Below, piece by piece: positions 1 to 7,748 of a stretch of DNA of 29,988 bases. Made by a program: the position numbers and the translations under genes. The DNA comes from CAYJEQ01 sp964369235 (lineage in GTDB: Bacteria > Bacillota > Clostridia > Oscillospirales > Ruminococcaceae), in assembly GCA_964369235.1 (NCBI GenBank), contig CAYJEQ010000029.1:1-29988 (forward strand). Direction: 5' to 3'. A model generated the notes under the pieces. It was not told the DNA's origin, did no database searches, and saw only the letters and a list, made by a program, of their open reading frames with translations. Within the stretch, counting starts at the first letter, position 1, and the number at the start of each line of letters is the position of its first letter.

Positions 1-234
1 CCTCTGGTTGTGGTTCACCCTCTGGTTGTGGCTGACCCTCTGGTTGTGGTTCACCCTCTGGTTGTGGCTGACCCTCTGGTTGTGGTTCACCCTCTGGTTG
101 TGGCTGACCCTCTGGTTGTGGTTCACCCTCTGGTTGTGGCTGACCCTCTGGTTGTGGTTCACCCTCTGGTTGTGGCTGACCCTCTGGTTGTGGTTCACCC
201 TCTGGTTGTGGCTGACCCTCTGGTTGTGGTTCAC
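1..234 (-). repeat. Perfect tandem repeat, 13 x 18 bp (6.5 x 36 bp)
   Basis: Two 18-bp units that differ at three positions alternate without any other change from the first base of the window to 234. Read on the minus strand they encode Glu-Pro-Gln-Pro-Glu-Gly then Gln-Pro-Gln-Pro-Glu-Gly. Because 18 and 36 are multiples of three, gain or loss of units changes protein length without shifting the frame. The lack of drift between copies suggests recent expansion or ongoing homogenisation. The array continues beyond the window, so its true length is unknown. Confidence 0.95.
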
Positions 235-394
235 CTTCCATAATAGCCTCTGCTTCAATACCCATGTAATCAACTTCCCATTCAGCAATAAGGCTGTAAT
301 CACCTATTGTAAAGTTGAAGATTAGCACTAGGGCTAGCAAAACATTCAACGACTTCATTAGAGTAAGTCTTTTGGGCTTGCTTTTTTTCATCAT
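1..394 (-). CDS. Secreted Glu/Pro/Gln-repeat protein, N-terminal part only (3' end outside window)
   Basis: Reading the minus strand from the ATG at 394 gives an open frame that runs off the window edge. The first residues (MMKKSKPKRLTLMKSLNV) are basic, followed by a hydrophobic stretch (LLALVLIFNF, about residues 19-28): a signal peptide or N-terminal anchor. After about 25 more residues the protein enters the repeat EGEPQPEGQPQP from residue 53 on. A GGAAGAGG ribosome site lies 8 bases upstream, and ATG ATG gives two adjacent possible starts. Acidic, proline-rich repeats of this kind are typical of extended stalks or spacers in surface proteins, but the functional domain, if any, lies outside the window. 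Function is unknown. I am confident of the strand because only this one gives a start, ribosome site and signal peptide; open frames on the plus strand across the repeat are by-products of its composition. Confidence 0.85.
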   Translation of the reverse strand, partial: MMKKSKPKRLTLMKSLNVLLALVLIFNFTIGDYSLIAEWEVDYMGIEAEAIMEGEPQPEGQPQPEGEPQPEGQPQPEGEPQPEGQPQPEGEPQPEGQPQPEGEPQPEGQPQPEGEPQPEGQPQPEGEPQPE

Positions 395-513
395 TTTAAA
401 TACCTCTTCCTTAGTTTTTCCGTAACATTTCTAATTGCTACATAATATACCAGTACACTATTTTGTTATATTTTTTGGAAGAATTGTATAAGTAAGATGA
501 ATATAACGCCCTT

Positions 514-542
514 ATTATATCATCGATTTTTGCAAAACGCAA
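514..542 (-). promoter_or_regulatory. Candidate promoter for the repeat-protein gene
   Basis: On the minus strand TTGCGT (542-537) is followed after 17 bases by a perfect TATAAT (519-514). The transcript would have a leader of about 110 bases before the ATG at 394. The -10 box is strong and the -35 box is weak. The rest of 395-817 is AT-rich and holds no gene that I can see. Confidence 0.45.
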
Positions 543-696
543 CACAAATTAATATTTTTTTGACAAAATTTTACCTTTTTCTTGTTTATTGACTATTTTC
601 CCATATAAGCCCACTGTTTCAATTACTACATAATATCTCTATTTTCTACCACTACTGCCACCCCTCTATAAGATAGGCAAAATAATAAAATAACTC

Positions 697-725
697 TTTT
701 AATTTACTATTTAGTATGGTATAAT
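697..725 (+). promoter_or_regulatory. Extended -10 promoter for the cyclophilin-rmuC genes
   Basis: TGGTATAAT (717-725) is an extended -10 box. A weak TTTTAA lies 17 bases upstream. The start site would be near 732, giving a leader of about 85 bases before the ATG at 818. The adjacent spacing of the three following genes suggests they share this promoter. Confidence 0.5.
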
Positions 726-817
726 GTAGTTTGACTTTTTATGAGTTTTTCTAATAAACACCAGTGATTGTCAGATATATAATAATCAGTGTATATTATA
801 GGAAAGGTATGGTGATT

Positions 818-1519
818 ATGAATAAAATCATAACTGGCGTAATTATGGCAGCTCTTATATTGGTTACTGGTTGCAGTAATCAGCCCCCTAGTCCTCCTAA
901 TCCTGAGATTACACCTACTCCTATGCCACTGGACGAAACCACCATTTCACTATTACAATACGATACCCTCTCTACCTCTAGCCTTACTATAGTAACTAGC
1001 CTAGGGGAGATATCTATAGAATTATATAATGAGGAAGCCCCTAAAGCTGTGGAGAATTTTACACTACTTGCAGAAGGTGGATACTACAATGGCTTAAGGT
1101 TTAATTTTGCCCAGACTAATGGCAGAATTCAGTCAGGAGATCCTGAGGACGGCAGTGGTGGTGTTAGTATATGGCAGGAGCCCTTCCCAGTGGAAATCAC
1201 CAATAATCTGTGGAATTTTTCTGGGGCAGTAGGCATGGTAACCGATTCTGATGGCAATAATAGTAGTCAGTTCTATATAATCTCTGAAACCATGCTTACA
1301 GAAGATACTATCTTACAGATGTCTGAGGGAGGTTTTCCTACTAAGGTTATTAGTAAATACCAAGACGCTGGTGGAATGCCTTGGCTGGATGGGAAGAACA
1401 CTGTATTTGGGCAGGTTGTAGATGGTATGGAGGTTGTAAATGCCATAAGCCAGCTATCTACTGATGAAAATCATCGTCCTATAGAGGATGTAATTATTGA
1501 AGAAATAATAGTTAAATAA
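818..1519 (+). CDS. Cyclophilin-type peptidyl-prolyl isomerase-like lipoprotein
   Basis: 233 residues. The start at 818 fits the ribosome site AGGAAAGG about 10 bases upstream; the open frame extends 54 bases further 5' but without a usable site. The N-terminus MNKIITGVIMAALILVTGC is a lipoprotein signal with Cys19 as the lipidated residue (lipobox LVTGC), so the protein should be anchored on the outer face of the membrane. A Pro/Thr-rich linker follows, then a cyclophilin fold: TSLGEISIELYNEEAPKAVE at its start, QSGDP, GAVGMVT, SSQFYI and a C-terminal WLDGKNTVFGQV. Secreted cyclophilins assist folding of exported proteins. The segment that normally reads FHR(I/V)IPGFM reads FNFAQTNGRI, so the catalytic Arg is replaced by Phe. 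It may be a weak or inactive isomerase, or a chaperone only. The family is clear; activity is not. Confidence 0.85.
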   Translation: MNKIITGVIMAALILVTGCSNQPPSPPNPEITPTPMPLDETTISLLQYDTLSTSSLTIVTSLGEISIELYNEEAPKAVENFTLLAEGGYYNGLRFNFAQTNGRIQSGDPEDGSGGVSIWQEPFPVEITNNLWNFSGAVGMVTDSDGNNSSQFYIISETMLTEDTILQMSEGGFPTKVISKYQDAGGMPWLDGKNTVFGQVVDGMEVVNAISQLSTDENHRPIEDVIIEEIIVK

Positions 1520-1541
1520 AAACCGAAAGGAAGTATATATA

Positions 1542-1769
1542 ATGATAGATGCTAAAATTAAAAGAATAAACGAACTGGCGAAAAAGTCCCGTGAGGTAGG
1601 ACTTACCCCAGAGGAAGAAGCAGAAAGAGCAACACTGCGACAGGAGTATGTGGCAGCTTTTAGAGAGAGTCTAAAGTCCACACTGGACAATACCTATATA
1701 GTAGATCCAGAGGGCAATAAAACTAAGGTAACCCAGAAGTATGATCCTAGCAAAAAGGATTTTAGCTAA
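1542..1769 (+). CDS. DUF896 (YnzC-type) small cytosolic protein
   Basis: 75 residues, beginning MIDAKIKRINELAKKSREV and containing LTPEEEAERATLRQEY, the typical helical hairpin of the DUF896/YnzC family of Firmicutes. The C-terminal part (YIVDPEGNK) is the usual less ordered tail. AAAGGAAG lies 8 bases before the ATG. Its stop codon overlaps the rmuC start (TAATG at 1767-1771), so the two are translationally coupled. The family is short, cytoplasmic and widespread in Firmicutes; no biochemical function is established, and the neighbour rmuC does not settle it. Confidence 0.9.
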   Translation: MIDAKIKRINELAKKSREVGLTPEEEAERATLRQEYVAAFRESLKSTLDNTYIVDPEGNKTKVTQKYDPSKKDFS

Positions 1770-3082
1770 TGGATATATTAATACTAGGATTATTAATTTT
1801 AAACCTAGTGATGCTAATAGTTATATTTGTAAAACTAGGTAAAAAGCCTTCTGGCACAAACACCAGTGATATTAATATCGAGCCCCAACTTGCCCCACTG
1901 CGACAGGAGATTTCTCAAAATATCCAGTCCTCGGTAAAAAATCTAGGAGATTTTTTAAACGAAAGCAATAAGCAGTCAGCTAGTACCCAACAGTTACAGC
2001 TAACAGCAATGGAAAAATCCCTAATGGATAAACAGGATAACCTAAACCGCTTAGTGGTGGGAAGCCTTAATCAGATGGAGGGACGATTTAAAACCTTTGC
2101 AGTGGAAAACGAGTTAAAACTGGATAATATCAGAACATCTGTAGAGAAAAAGCTAAGTTATATACAGGAAGACAATAACCAAAAGCTAGATCAGATGCGA
2201 CAGATAGTGGACGAGAAGCTACAGAAAACCCTAGAAGAACGCATGACCAAATCCTTTGAGCTGGTTAATCAGCGACTGGAGCAGGTTTACAAAGGTCTAG
2301 GAGAGATGCAGACTTTAGCCGTAGGTGTGGGAGATTTAAAGAAGGTACTATCCAATGTTAAAACCCGAGGTGTGCTAGGAGAAATTCAGCTTGCAGCAAT
2401 ACTAGAGGAGATTATGGCACCGGAACAGTACATGGCAAATGTATCCACTAAGGAAGGCAGTAAGAATTTCGTTGAGTTTGCCATAAAGATACCTTCGGAA
2501 AATGATAGCTATATTATGCTACCTATTGACTCTAAATTCCCAGCAGATGCCTATACTCAGTTACTAGATGCCTATGATAGCGGTTCGGCTGAAGCAGTAG
2601 CAGCAGCAGTAACCCAGCTAAAAAACCGTATAAAATCCTTTGCTAAGGATATTAGGGATAAATACATAGACCCACCTAATACTACAGAATTTGCAGTGAT
2701 GTTTCTTCCTTTTGAGGGGCTGTATGCTGAGGTTGTAAATCGTGGTATGGTAGAGGTACTACAAAGAGAATACCGAGTTAATATAGCAGGGCCTTCCACA
2801 ATGGCAGCACTGCTAAATAGCTTACAGATGGGCTTTAGAACGGTGGCTATCCAAAAACGCAGTGGCGAGGTATGGCAGGTATTAGGAGCAGTAAAAACCG
2901 AGTTTGATAAATTCGGCAATGTGCTAATAGCTACCCAGCAAAGGCTAGAACAAGCTAATAATGAACTAGATAAGCTAGTGGGAGTGCGAACACGACAGAT
3001 ACAGCGCAAGTTAAAGTCGGTAACTACACTAAGCGACTACAGCTCTAATCAGCTACTGCTAGATGATGTAGCAGAGGAATAA
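1769..3082 (+). CDS. rmuC: DNA recombination protein RmuC family
   Basis: 437 residues. An N-terminal membrane helix (ILILGLLILNLVMLIVIFV, residues 3-21) is followed by a long Gln- and Lys-rich coiled-coil region (about 30-170) and then the nuclease-like RmuC domain with TRGVLGEIQLAAIL, PIDSKFPADAY and FLPFEGLYAEV. The VLGE, DSKFP and FLPFEGLY blocks are the family hallmarks. RmuC proteins are linked to limiting inversions at short inverted repeats in E. coli; the mechanism is not settled. Given how many short inverted repeats this window holds, that association is worth remembering but proves nothing. The start overlaps the DUF896 stop codon by one base. Length matches the family. Confidence 0.92.
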   Translation: MDILILGLLILNLVMLIVIFVKLGKKPSGTNTSDINIEPQLAPLRQEISQNIQSSVKNLGDFLNESNKQSASTQQLQLTAMEKSLMDKQDNLNRLVVGSLNQMEGRFKTFAVENELKLDNIRTSVEKKLSYIQEDNNQKLDQMRQIVDEKLQKTLEERMTKSFELVNQRLEQVYKGLGEMQTLAVGVGDLKKVLSNVKTRGVLGEIQLAAILEEIMAPEQYMANVSTKEGSKNFVEFAIKIPSENDSYIMLPIDSKFPADAYTQLLDAYDSGSAEAVAAAVTQLKNRIKSFAKDIRDKYIDPPNTTEFAVMFLPFEGLYAEVVNRGMVEVLQREYRVNIAGPSTMAALLNSLQMGFRTVAIQKRSGEVWQVLGAVKTEFDKFGNVLIATQQRLEQANNELDKLVGVRTRQIQRKLKSVTTLSDYSSNQLLLDDVAEE

Positions 3083-3249
3083 ATTATAAACTATAATTAT
3101 ACCCTAACCAAAATTTTATAACTGGAAAATACATTTTCATAAGTGCAACATCTAACTATACTATTTTGCATCTTAGTGACTATAAATAATAATTAAGGGT
3201 TTAGTACAGCCAAGTAGATATCCCTACAGGCTCACAGAAAGGAAGTACA

Positions 3250-5055
3250 ATGTCAGTAAAAAGAGAAAATATTAGAAATTTCTGTATAATTGCCCATATC
3301 GACCACGGTAAGAGCACCCTTGCAGACAGAATTTTAGAGCAAACTCAAACAGTAGCAAAAAGAGATATGGAAGCTCAGCTACTAGACAATATGGATATAG
3401 AAAAAGAGAGAGGTATTACCATTAAGGCAAGAGCTGTACAGCTTGATTATCTGGCAAAAGATGGTGAAACCTATCAGTTTAATTTAATTGACACCCCAGG
3501 CCATGTTGACTTTAACTATGAGGTATCCCGTTCCCTAGCAGCTTGTGAAGGTGCAATTCTAGTAGTAGATGCTTCTCAGGGTATCGAGGCTCAGACTCTA
3601 GCTAATACCTACCTAGCAGTGGAACATGACCTAGAGATACTGCCAGTAGTTAATAAAATTGACCTACCCTCAGCAGATCCAGAACGAGTATGCACCGAAA
3701 TAGAGGATATTATAGGTATTCCAGCAATGGACGCACCGAGAATTTCTGCTAAGAATGGTATTAACATTGAGGAAGTTTTAGAGCGTATAGTATCGGATAT
3801 TCCATCACCTACAGGTGACGACGAAGCTCCACTACAGGCACTAATCTTTGACTCCTACTATGATGCTTATAAAGGTGTAGTAGTATATCTTAGAGTTATC
3901 CAAGGCAGTATTAAAGCAGGTATGAAAATTCGCATGATGGCAACAGGTGCCGAGTTTACTATAGTTGAGATGGGTGTAATGGGTGCAACTAACCTAATTC
4001 CACAAAATGAGCTAATCTCTGGACAGGTTGGATATATCACAGCAAGTATTAAGAATGTTAAGGATACTACCGTAGGTGATACAGTAACCGATGCAAACAA
4101 CCCAGCAGAAGCACCACTACCAGGTTACCGTCAGGTAAACCCAATGGTATTCTCAGGTATCTACCCAATTGATGGAGCTAAATACCCTGATCTTCGTGAT
4201 GCACTAGAAAAACTACAGCTAAATGATGCAGCCCTAACCTTTGAGGCTGAAACCTCCATTGCTCTAGGCTTTGGATTTAGATGTGGTTTCTTAGGGCTAC
4301 TACACATGGAGATTATTCAGGAGAGAATTGAGCGTGAGTTTAATCTTGATATTATTACCACAGCACCGAGTGTTATCTACAATCTAACTATGGCAAATGG
4401 TGAAGTTGTCACTATTGATAACCCTACTAACTACCCAGACCCTGCACAAATTGCCTCCTCTGAGGAGCCAATAGTTAAGGCTAGTATCTTTACCCCTAGC
4501 CAGTACATCGGGAATATTATGGATCTTTGTCAGGATAGACGAGGCACCTATATTGACACTAAGTACCTAGATGCAGACCGAGTAGAGCTACATTATATAC
4601 TGCCACTTAATGAGATTGTATATGATTTCTTTGACAATCTTAAATCTCGTACTAAGGGCTATGCTTCCTTTGACTATGAATTAGACGGTTACCAAACCTC
4701 CAAACTTGTTAAGCTAGATATTCTACTTAACGGTGATGTAGTAGATGCCCTTTCCTTCATCGTCCATTCTGAGAAAGCCTATGCTAGAGCTAGAAGAATG
4801 GTAGAAAAACTAAAGGAGCATATCCCACGCCAGATGTTTGAAGTACCTATTCAGGCAGCTATCGGTGGCAAAATCATCGCTAGAGAAACTGTAAAAGCTA
4901 TGCGTAAAGATGTACTTGCTAAGTGTTACGGTGGTGACATTACCCGTAAGAAGAAACTTCTTGAAAAACAGAAGGAAGGTAAGAAGCGTATGCGTCAGCT
5001 TGGTAGCGTAGAGGTTCCACAGGAAGCCTTTATGTCAGTACTAAAGCTAGACTAG
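3250..5055 (+). CDS. lepA: Elongation factor 4 (LepA), ribosomal back-translocase GTPase
   Basis: 601 residues, full family length. G-domain motifs are visible: AHIDHGKS (15-22, P-loop), the switch I segment ERGITIKAR, DTPGH (G3) and NKID (G4). The order G domain, domain II, EF-G-like domains III and V, then the LepA-specific C-terminal domain (ending MRQLGSVEVPQEAFMSVLKLD) is intact. LepA binds the ribosome and affects translocation and 30S biogenesis, and matters under ionic stress. AGAAAGGAAG lies close upstream of the ATG. The 167-bp gap before it holds no clear promoter that I can defend. The gene is followed by palindromic repeats and a terminator. Confidence 0.98.
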   Translation: MSVKRENIRNFCIIAHIDHGKSTLADRILEQTQTVAKRDMEAQLLDNMDIEKERGITIKARAVQLDYLAKDGETYQFNLIDTPGHVDFNYEVSRSLAACEGAILVVDASQGIEAQTLANTYLAVEHDLEILPVVNKIDLPSADPERVCTEIEDIIGIPAMDAPRISAKNGINIEEVLERIVSDIPSPTGDDEAPLQALIFDSYYDAYKGVVVYLRVIQGSIKAGMKIRMMATGAEFTIVEMGVMGATNLIPQNELISGQVGYITASIKNVKDTTVGDTVTDANNPAEAPLPGYRQVNPMVFSGIYPIDGAKYPDLRDALEKLQLNDAALTFEAETSIALGFGFRCGFLGLLHMEIIQERIEREFNLDIITTAPSVIYNLTMANGEVVTIDNPTNYPDPAQIASSEEPIVKASIFTPSQYIGNIMDLCQDRRGTYIDTKYLDADRVELHYILPLNEIVYDFFDNLKSRTKGYASFDYELDGYQTSKLVKLDILLNGDVVDALSFIVHSEKAYARARRMVEKLKEHIPRQMFEVPIQAAIGGKIIARETVKAMRKDVLAKCYGGDITRKKKLLEKQKEGKKRMRQLGSVEVPQEAFMSVLKLD

Positions 5056-5070
5056 GACAATTAATAGACT

Positions 5071-5154
5071 TTATATTAATAGTTGAGATAAAATTCTATT
5101 GGGGTGCTATTCCTTGCCATCAGTAAGGGACAGCACCCCAATATTTGCTATAGA
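5071..5154. repeat. Palindromic interspersed element, copy 1
   Basis: An element that begins TTATATTAAT and ends TTGCTATAGA around an imperfect inverted repeat (5098-5141) with arms that start ATTGGGGTGCT. The same flanks and the same layout return at 21741-21822, and a shortened form at 5239-5292. The arm sequences differ between copies but stay self-complementary, so the structure is kept rather than the sequence. It sits between the convergent genes lepA and the 5347-6357 gene. Confidence 0.8.
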
Positions 5155-5170
5155 GCCTATTAACATAAAT

Positions 5171-5214
5171 ATCCCCAACATTTCTTTTGATTAACCTAAA
5201 GAAGTGTTGGGGAT
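5171..5214. terminator. Probable bidirectional terminator between convergent genes
   Basis: A 17-bp stem (5171-5187 with 5198-5214, one G-U pair) with a 10-base loop; the arm starts ATCCCCAACA. The T-run on either side is poor (TTTAGCTTTG on the plus side), so efficiency is uncertain. Position between two genes that point at each other supports a role in both directions. Confidence 0.6.
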
Positions 5215-5238
5215 TTAGCTTTGTTATATATTAGGGTT

Positions 5239-5292
5239 CTATATTAATCGTTGGTGTGCCCTCCCTCGCCGACGGCGAGGGAGGGCACACCA
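5239..5292. repeat. Palindromic interspersed element, short copy
   Basis: CTATATTAATCGTTGG leads into a perfect 19-bp inverted repeat (5252-5270 with 5274-5292) with a 3-base loop; the centre is CCTCGCCGACGGCGAGG. The centre nearly matches that of the copy at 21767-21811. The spacer between the left flank and the hairpin found in the other two copies is missing. It lies just downstream (3') of the minus-strand gene 5347-6357. Confidence 0.8.
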
Positions 5293-5346
5293 TATAATTT
5301 TACCTAGGCATTTTGTAAGGAACCTATATTAGTTAGGTGCTTTGTC

Positions 5347-6357
5347 TTAATTTGTTGCTGGTGGCTGTGTTGTTTCAGGCACTTCTGTTGTTTCAGGCAC
5401 TTCTGCTGTTTCAGGAGCTTCTTCTGTTGCTGTAGTTTCCTGTGTAATAACAGTTGTATCGGCTGTTTCGGTATTACTATCAACCACTGCAAAATCCTCA
5501 AAAATTTCCGTTAATCTTGCGATTTCTGCCTCCATAGCCTCTAGGCTTTCCAGTTTATCTGCTGACTGTTCCACTCCTACTACCTGTAGGTTTTTAATAC
5601 TATCTCTTTCCTGCTCTAATAGTGTTAGCTGGGATACAGTTTGTATTAGACTATCCTTTAAACCACTGTCTTCACTGTCAAGTAGTCTATTATCTATAAT
5701 CTCAAATCTCATTAGTAGTATGCTTTCATATAAACTATTAAGACTACTTTGGTATCTTTCTAGCTCCCCATGGATATCAACATACTCTCCCCCTAGCTGT
5801 ATATTACTAAGGAACTGCTGATTTTCCACATTTACCTGTAATTTTAGCTGGGTGTATTCATTGTACAGATTACTAAACACATTACTGGACTGCTGATGAT
5901 AATCTTCATAATAGAAATCCCCGTTGCTGTTAACCTGTACACCTTCTGGAACATATAGCACTATACCATTGAAATGTCCCATAGAATGACTTACTACCTT
6001 CTCTACAAAGTCCTCACCTACTGGCTCAGGAGCTCTATGTATATCTATTTTTGCAGTGTTACCTTCTACATTTATATCTACAGTGCTTTTGTAAAGTACA
6101 GGATCATCAATTTCTACATAGACCATGCCATTACTAGAGTTTTGCACTCTAAAATAATAATTATCGGTAAGTTCTATATCCACTACCTCTACAGTTTCTT
6201 CTAGTTCATACCTTTGAGTATTGTCAAAATCCCCCTGAGATACTATGGCATTATATATATTAATTAATTCTTTTGACGCCATATTAAGACTTACCAGCCC
6301 TGCTACTACTGATATTAGTCCGATGGCTAGGGATATTATCCCAATCTTTTTAATCAT
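5347..6357 (-). CDS. Membrane-anchored exported protein of the PadR/HAAS cassette
   Basis: 336 residues. The N-terminus (IGIISLAIGLISVVAGLVSL, residues 5-24) is one membrane helix. Residues about 55-160 form a beta-rich region resembling the DUF4097-type exported domains that often accompany DUF1700 genes; I see the resemblance in layout only. Residues about 160-290 are helical and probably coiled (QFLSNIQLGGEYVDIHGELE, LLEQERDSIKNLQ). The tail from about 295 is low-complexity Thr/Glu/Pro with EVPETT repeated, a typical disordered wall-crossing or surface tail. No sortase motif is visible at the C-terminus (QPPATN). GAAAGGAAGG precedes the ATG. It is the last gene of the padR operon, so it is probably under PadR control and part of an envelope response. 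Exact function unknown. Confidence 0.7.
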   Translation of the reverse strand: MIKKIGIISLAIGLISVVAGLVSLNMASKELINIYNAIVSQGDFDNTQRYELEETVEVVDIELTDNYYFRVQNSSNGMVYVEIDDPVLYKSTVDINVEGNTAKIDIHRAPEPVGEDFVEKVVSHSMGHFNGIVLYVPEGVQVNSNGDFYYEDYHQQSSNVFSNLYNEYTQLKLQVNVENQQFLSNIQLGGEYVDIHGELERYQSSLNSLYESILLMRFEIIDNRLLDSEDSGLKDSLIQTVSQLTLLEQERDSIKNLQVVGVEQSADKLESLEAMEAEIARLTEIFEDFAVVDSNTETADTTVITQETTATEEAPETAEVPETTEVPETTQPPATN

Positions 6358-6389
6358 GTTATTTCCTTCCTTTCGACAAAGTATTTACC

Positions 6390-6551
6390 CTAATCTTTCT
6401 TTTTAAAGTTAAAGGGTATATGAAGTTTCGCCCCTGTTTTTACCAGCATAACCACCATCTTTATTAGGTGGAAAGCTGCCACTACTATTGCTATACAGGT
6501 AGCAACCGACCATAGGGGGATTTTTTTAATATTATCAAGATGCTTTTTCAT
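6390..6551 (-). CDS. Small membrane protein, 53 residues
   Basis: Minus-strand frame from ATG at 6551 to TAG at 6390. It begins MKKHLDNIKKIPLW, then one hydrophobic stretch (SVATCIAIVVAAFHLIKMVVMLV, about residues 15-37), and ends in basic residues (FNFKKKD). A GGAAAGG ribosome site lies about 12 bases upstream. It sits between the DUF1700 gene and the anchored-protein gene, with gaps of 44 and 32 bases and the same strand, which fits a real cistron of this operon. The predicted shape is a single membrane helix with positively charged ends. Function unknown; it could be a partner of the HAAS protein or of the exported protein. It is short, so the call rests on context and ribosome site. Confidence 0.65.
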   Translation of the reverse strand: MKKHLDNIKKIPLWSVATCIAIVVAAFHLIKMVVMLVKTGAKLHIPFNFKKKD

Positions 6552-6595
6552 AATGCTACTATTCCTTTCCTATGTGTGATATTCTACACCTAGAC

Positions 6596-7234
6596 TTATG
6601 CAGTTTTATTACCTAGATGTTTTATAGTTCTACCTATGTATAGTACAAATCTTTTTATTAGGTTAAGTACATATTTTAAAATCCCTAACACTCCACAGGT
6701 AAGAGCAACCGATAATGCCATTATAGCTATAGAGAAGAATATTATTGTTGCCGCTGCTGTATTTGGTATTACGGCCATTACTGTCATAACAGCAAATATT
6801 CCTGCACCACCTGCTATAAACATTCCCAATAGTCCCATAAGCACAGCAAAGACAAAAGCAAAAAATCCAAATATAGCCCCAAGAATTACCCCACCTACAC
6901 CTAGAAATACAGGGGTTAATATCATTAACATAATAAGGAATAATATAGCCTTACCAATGGCGCCTAGCCCTGAGGCTACACTTTTACTGGCAGTTATACC
7001 TTTGTTTAAGGTATTGGCAAATTCCTGTGTGGACATATTACTTTCACTGATAATCTGTGCTGCCATAACAGTAGGCTCACCTAGAGAGATGGCAATTTCA
7101 TCGTCGCTTTTTCCTTGACGCTTACCCTCCTCAAAATACTCTGCATAATCTCTTATAATATCATCTACTTCCTTTTTAGAAAGCTGTTTCTTTAGTTCTT
7201 TTTCCAGTTTACCTAGATATTCTAATCTACTCAT
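6596..7234 (-). CDS. DUF1700 / HAAS-domain membrane protein, PadR partner
   Basis: 212 residues. The N-terminal 70 residues (MSRLEYLGKLEKELKKQLSK ... DYAEYFEEGKRQGKSDDEIAISLGEP) are the HAAS signalling domain that defines DUF1700. From about residue 95 there are several membrane helices (AILFLIMLMILTPVFLGVGG, GAIFGFFAFVFAVLMGLLGM, IIFFSIAIMALSVAL), then a basic C-terminal tail. The ATG lies within the end of padR (8-base overlap), so the two are translationally coupled. In Firmicutes this PadR-HAAS pair usually acts as a membrane-linked transcription switch: the HAAS protein senses or restrains and the PadR regulator controls the operon. The ligand is not known. Confidence 0.9.
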   Translation of the reverse strand: MSRLEYLGKLEKELKKQLSKKEVDDIIRDYAEYFEEGKRQGKSDDEIAISLGEPTVMAAQIISESNMSTQEFANTLNKGITASKSVASGLGAIGKAILFLIMLMILTPVFLGVGGVILGAIFGFFAFVFAVLMGLLGMFIAGGAGIFAVMTVMAVIPNTAAATIIFFSIAIMALSVALTCGVLGILKYVLNLIKRFVLYIGRTIKHLGNKTA

Positions 7235-7559
7235 CTGCCTCTGCCTCCTTCTTTCGTTCTATAATCTCGTTAACCATCTGGGAAAACTCTCGCCAATCCT
7301 CCTTGAGAGAATTAAGATAAGCCTTGCCTCTTTCGGTTATATGATAATACTTCCTTGCTGGACCTACTGCACTTTCCCTTAGATAGGTAACAAAATACTC
7401 TTCCTGTGTCAGTCGCCTAAGTATGGGGTATACTGTACCTTCATTTATCTCGGTATACTCTGCAATATTTTGTACAATCTCATATCCATACATATCACTA
7501 CTATCTATTAGTGCCAGTACGCACATTTCGATTACACCTTTTCTAAACTGTGTATTCAT
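7227..7559 (-). CDS. PadR-family transcription repressor
   Basis: 110 residues, standard length for the short PadR subfamily. The winged-helix core is clear: FRKGVIEMCVLALI, DMYGYEIVQNI, EGTVYPILRRLTQEEY (recognition helix) and the wing GPARKYYHITERGKAYL. The C-terminal helix provides the dimer. AGGAAAGGAAGG precedes the ATG. It is the first gene of the four-gene operon 7559-5347, and the promoter upstream carries a 17-bp direct repeat that overlaps the -35 and spacer, so autorepression is likely (inference). PadR repressors usually respond to envelope-active compounds or phenolic acids; the inducer cannot be told from sequence. Confidence 0.93.
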   Translation of the reverse strand: MNTQFRKGVIEMCVLALIDSSDMYGYEIVQNIAEYTEINEGTVYPILRRLTQEEYFVTYLRESAVGPARKYYHITERGKAYLNSLKEDWREFSQMVNEIIERKKEAEADE

Positions 7560-7748
7560 GCTGCACCTTCCTTTCCTAGTTTTGTTATTTAATACTAGCA
7601 GATACTGCTGAGTTCTTATACATATCCAGTATCTCTTTAAAAATTATTCTACTCACTGGAATTAACCCTATATCAAGCACTATAACTAATTATTAATAAC
7701 CATAAGATCACTGCTATTCTTTAGGTATTATATCTCTACCATGTATTC

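Noticed and set aside
1..234. CRISPR array
   Set aside because: The repeats are contiguous with no unique spacers.
8..325. Open frames on the plus strand across the tandem repeat (Trp/Leu-rich and Val/His/Pro-rich)
   Set aside because: They are by-products of the repeat. Only the minus strand offers a start codon with ribosome site, a signal peptide and a plausible repeat composition.
2572..3009. Long minus-strand open frame inside rmuC
   Set aside because: Antisense shadow of a well-supported gene, without ribosome site or protein-like content.
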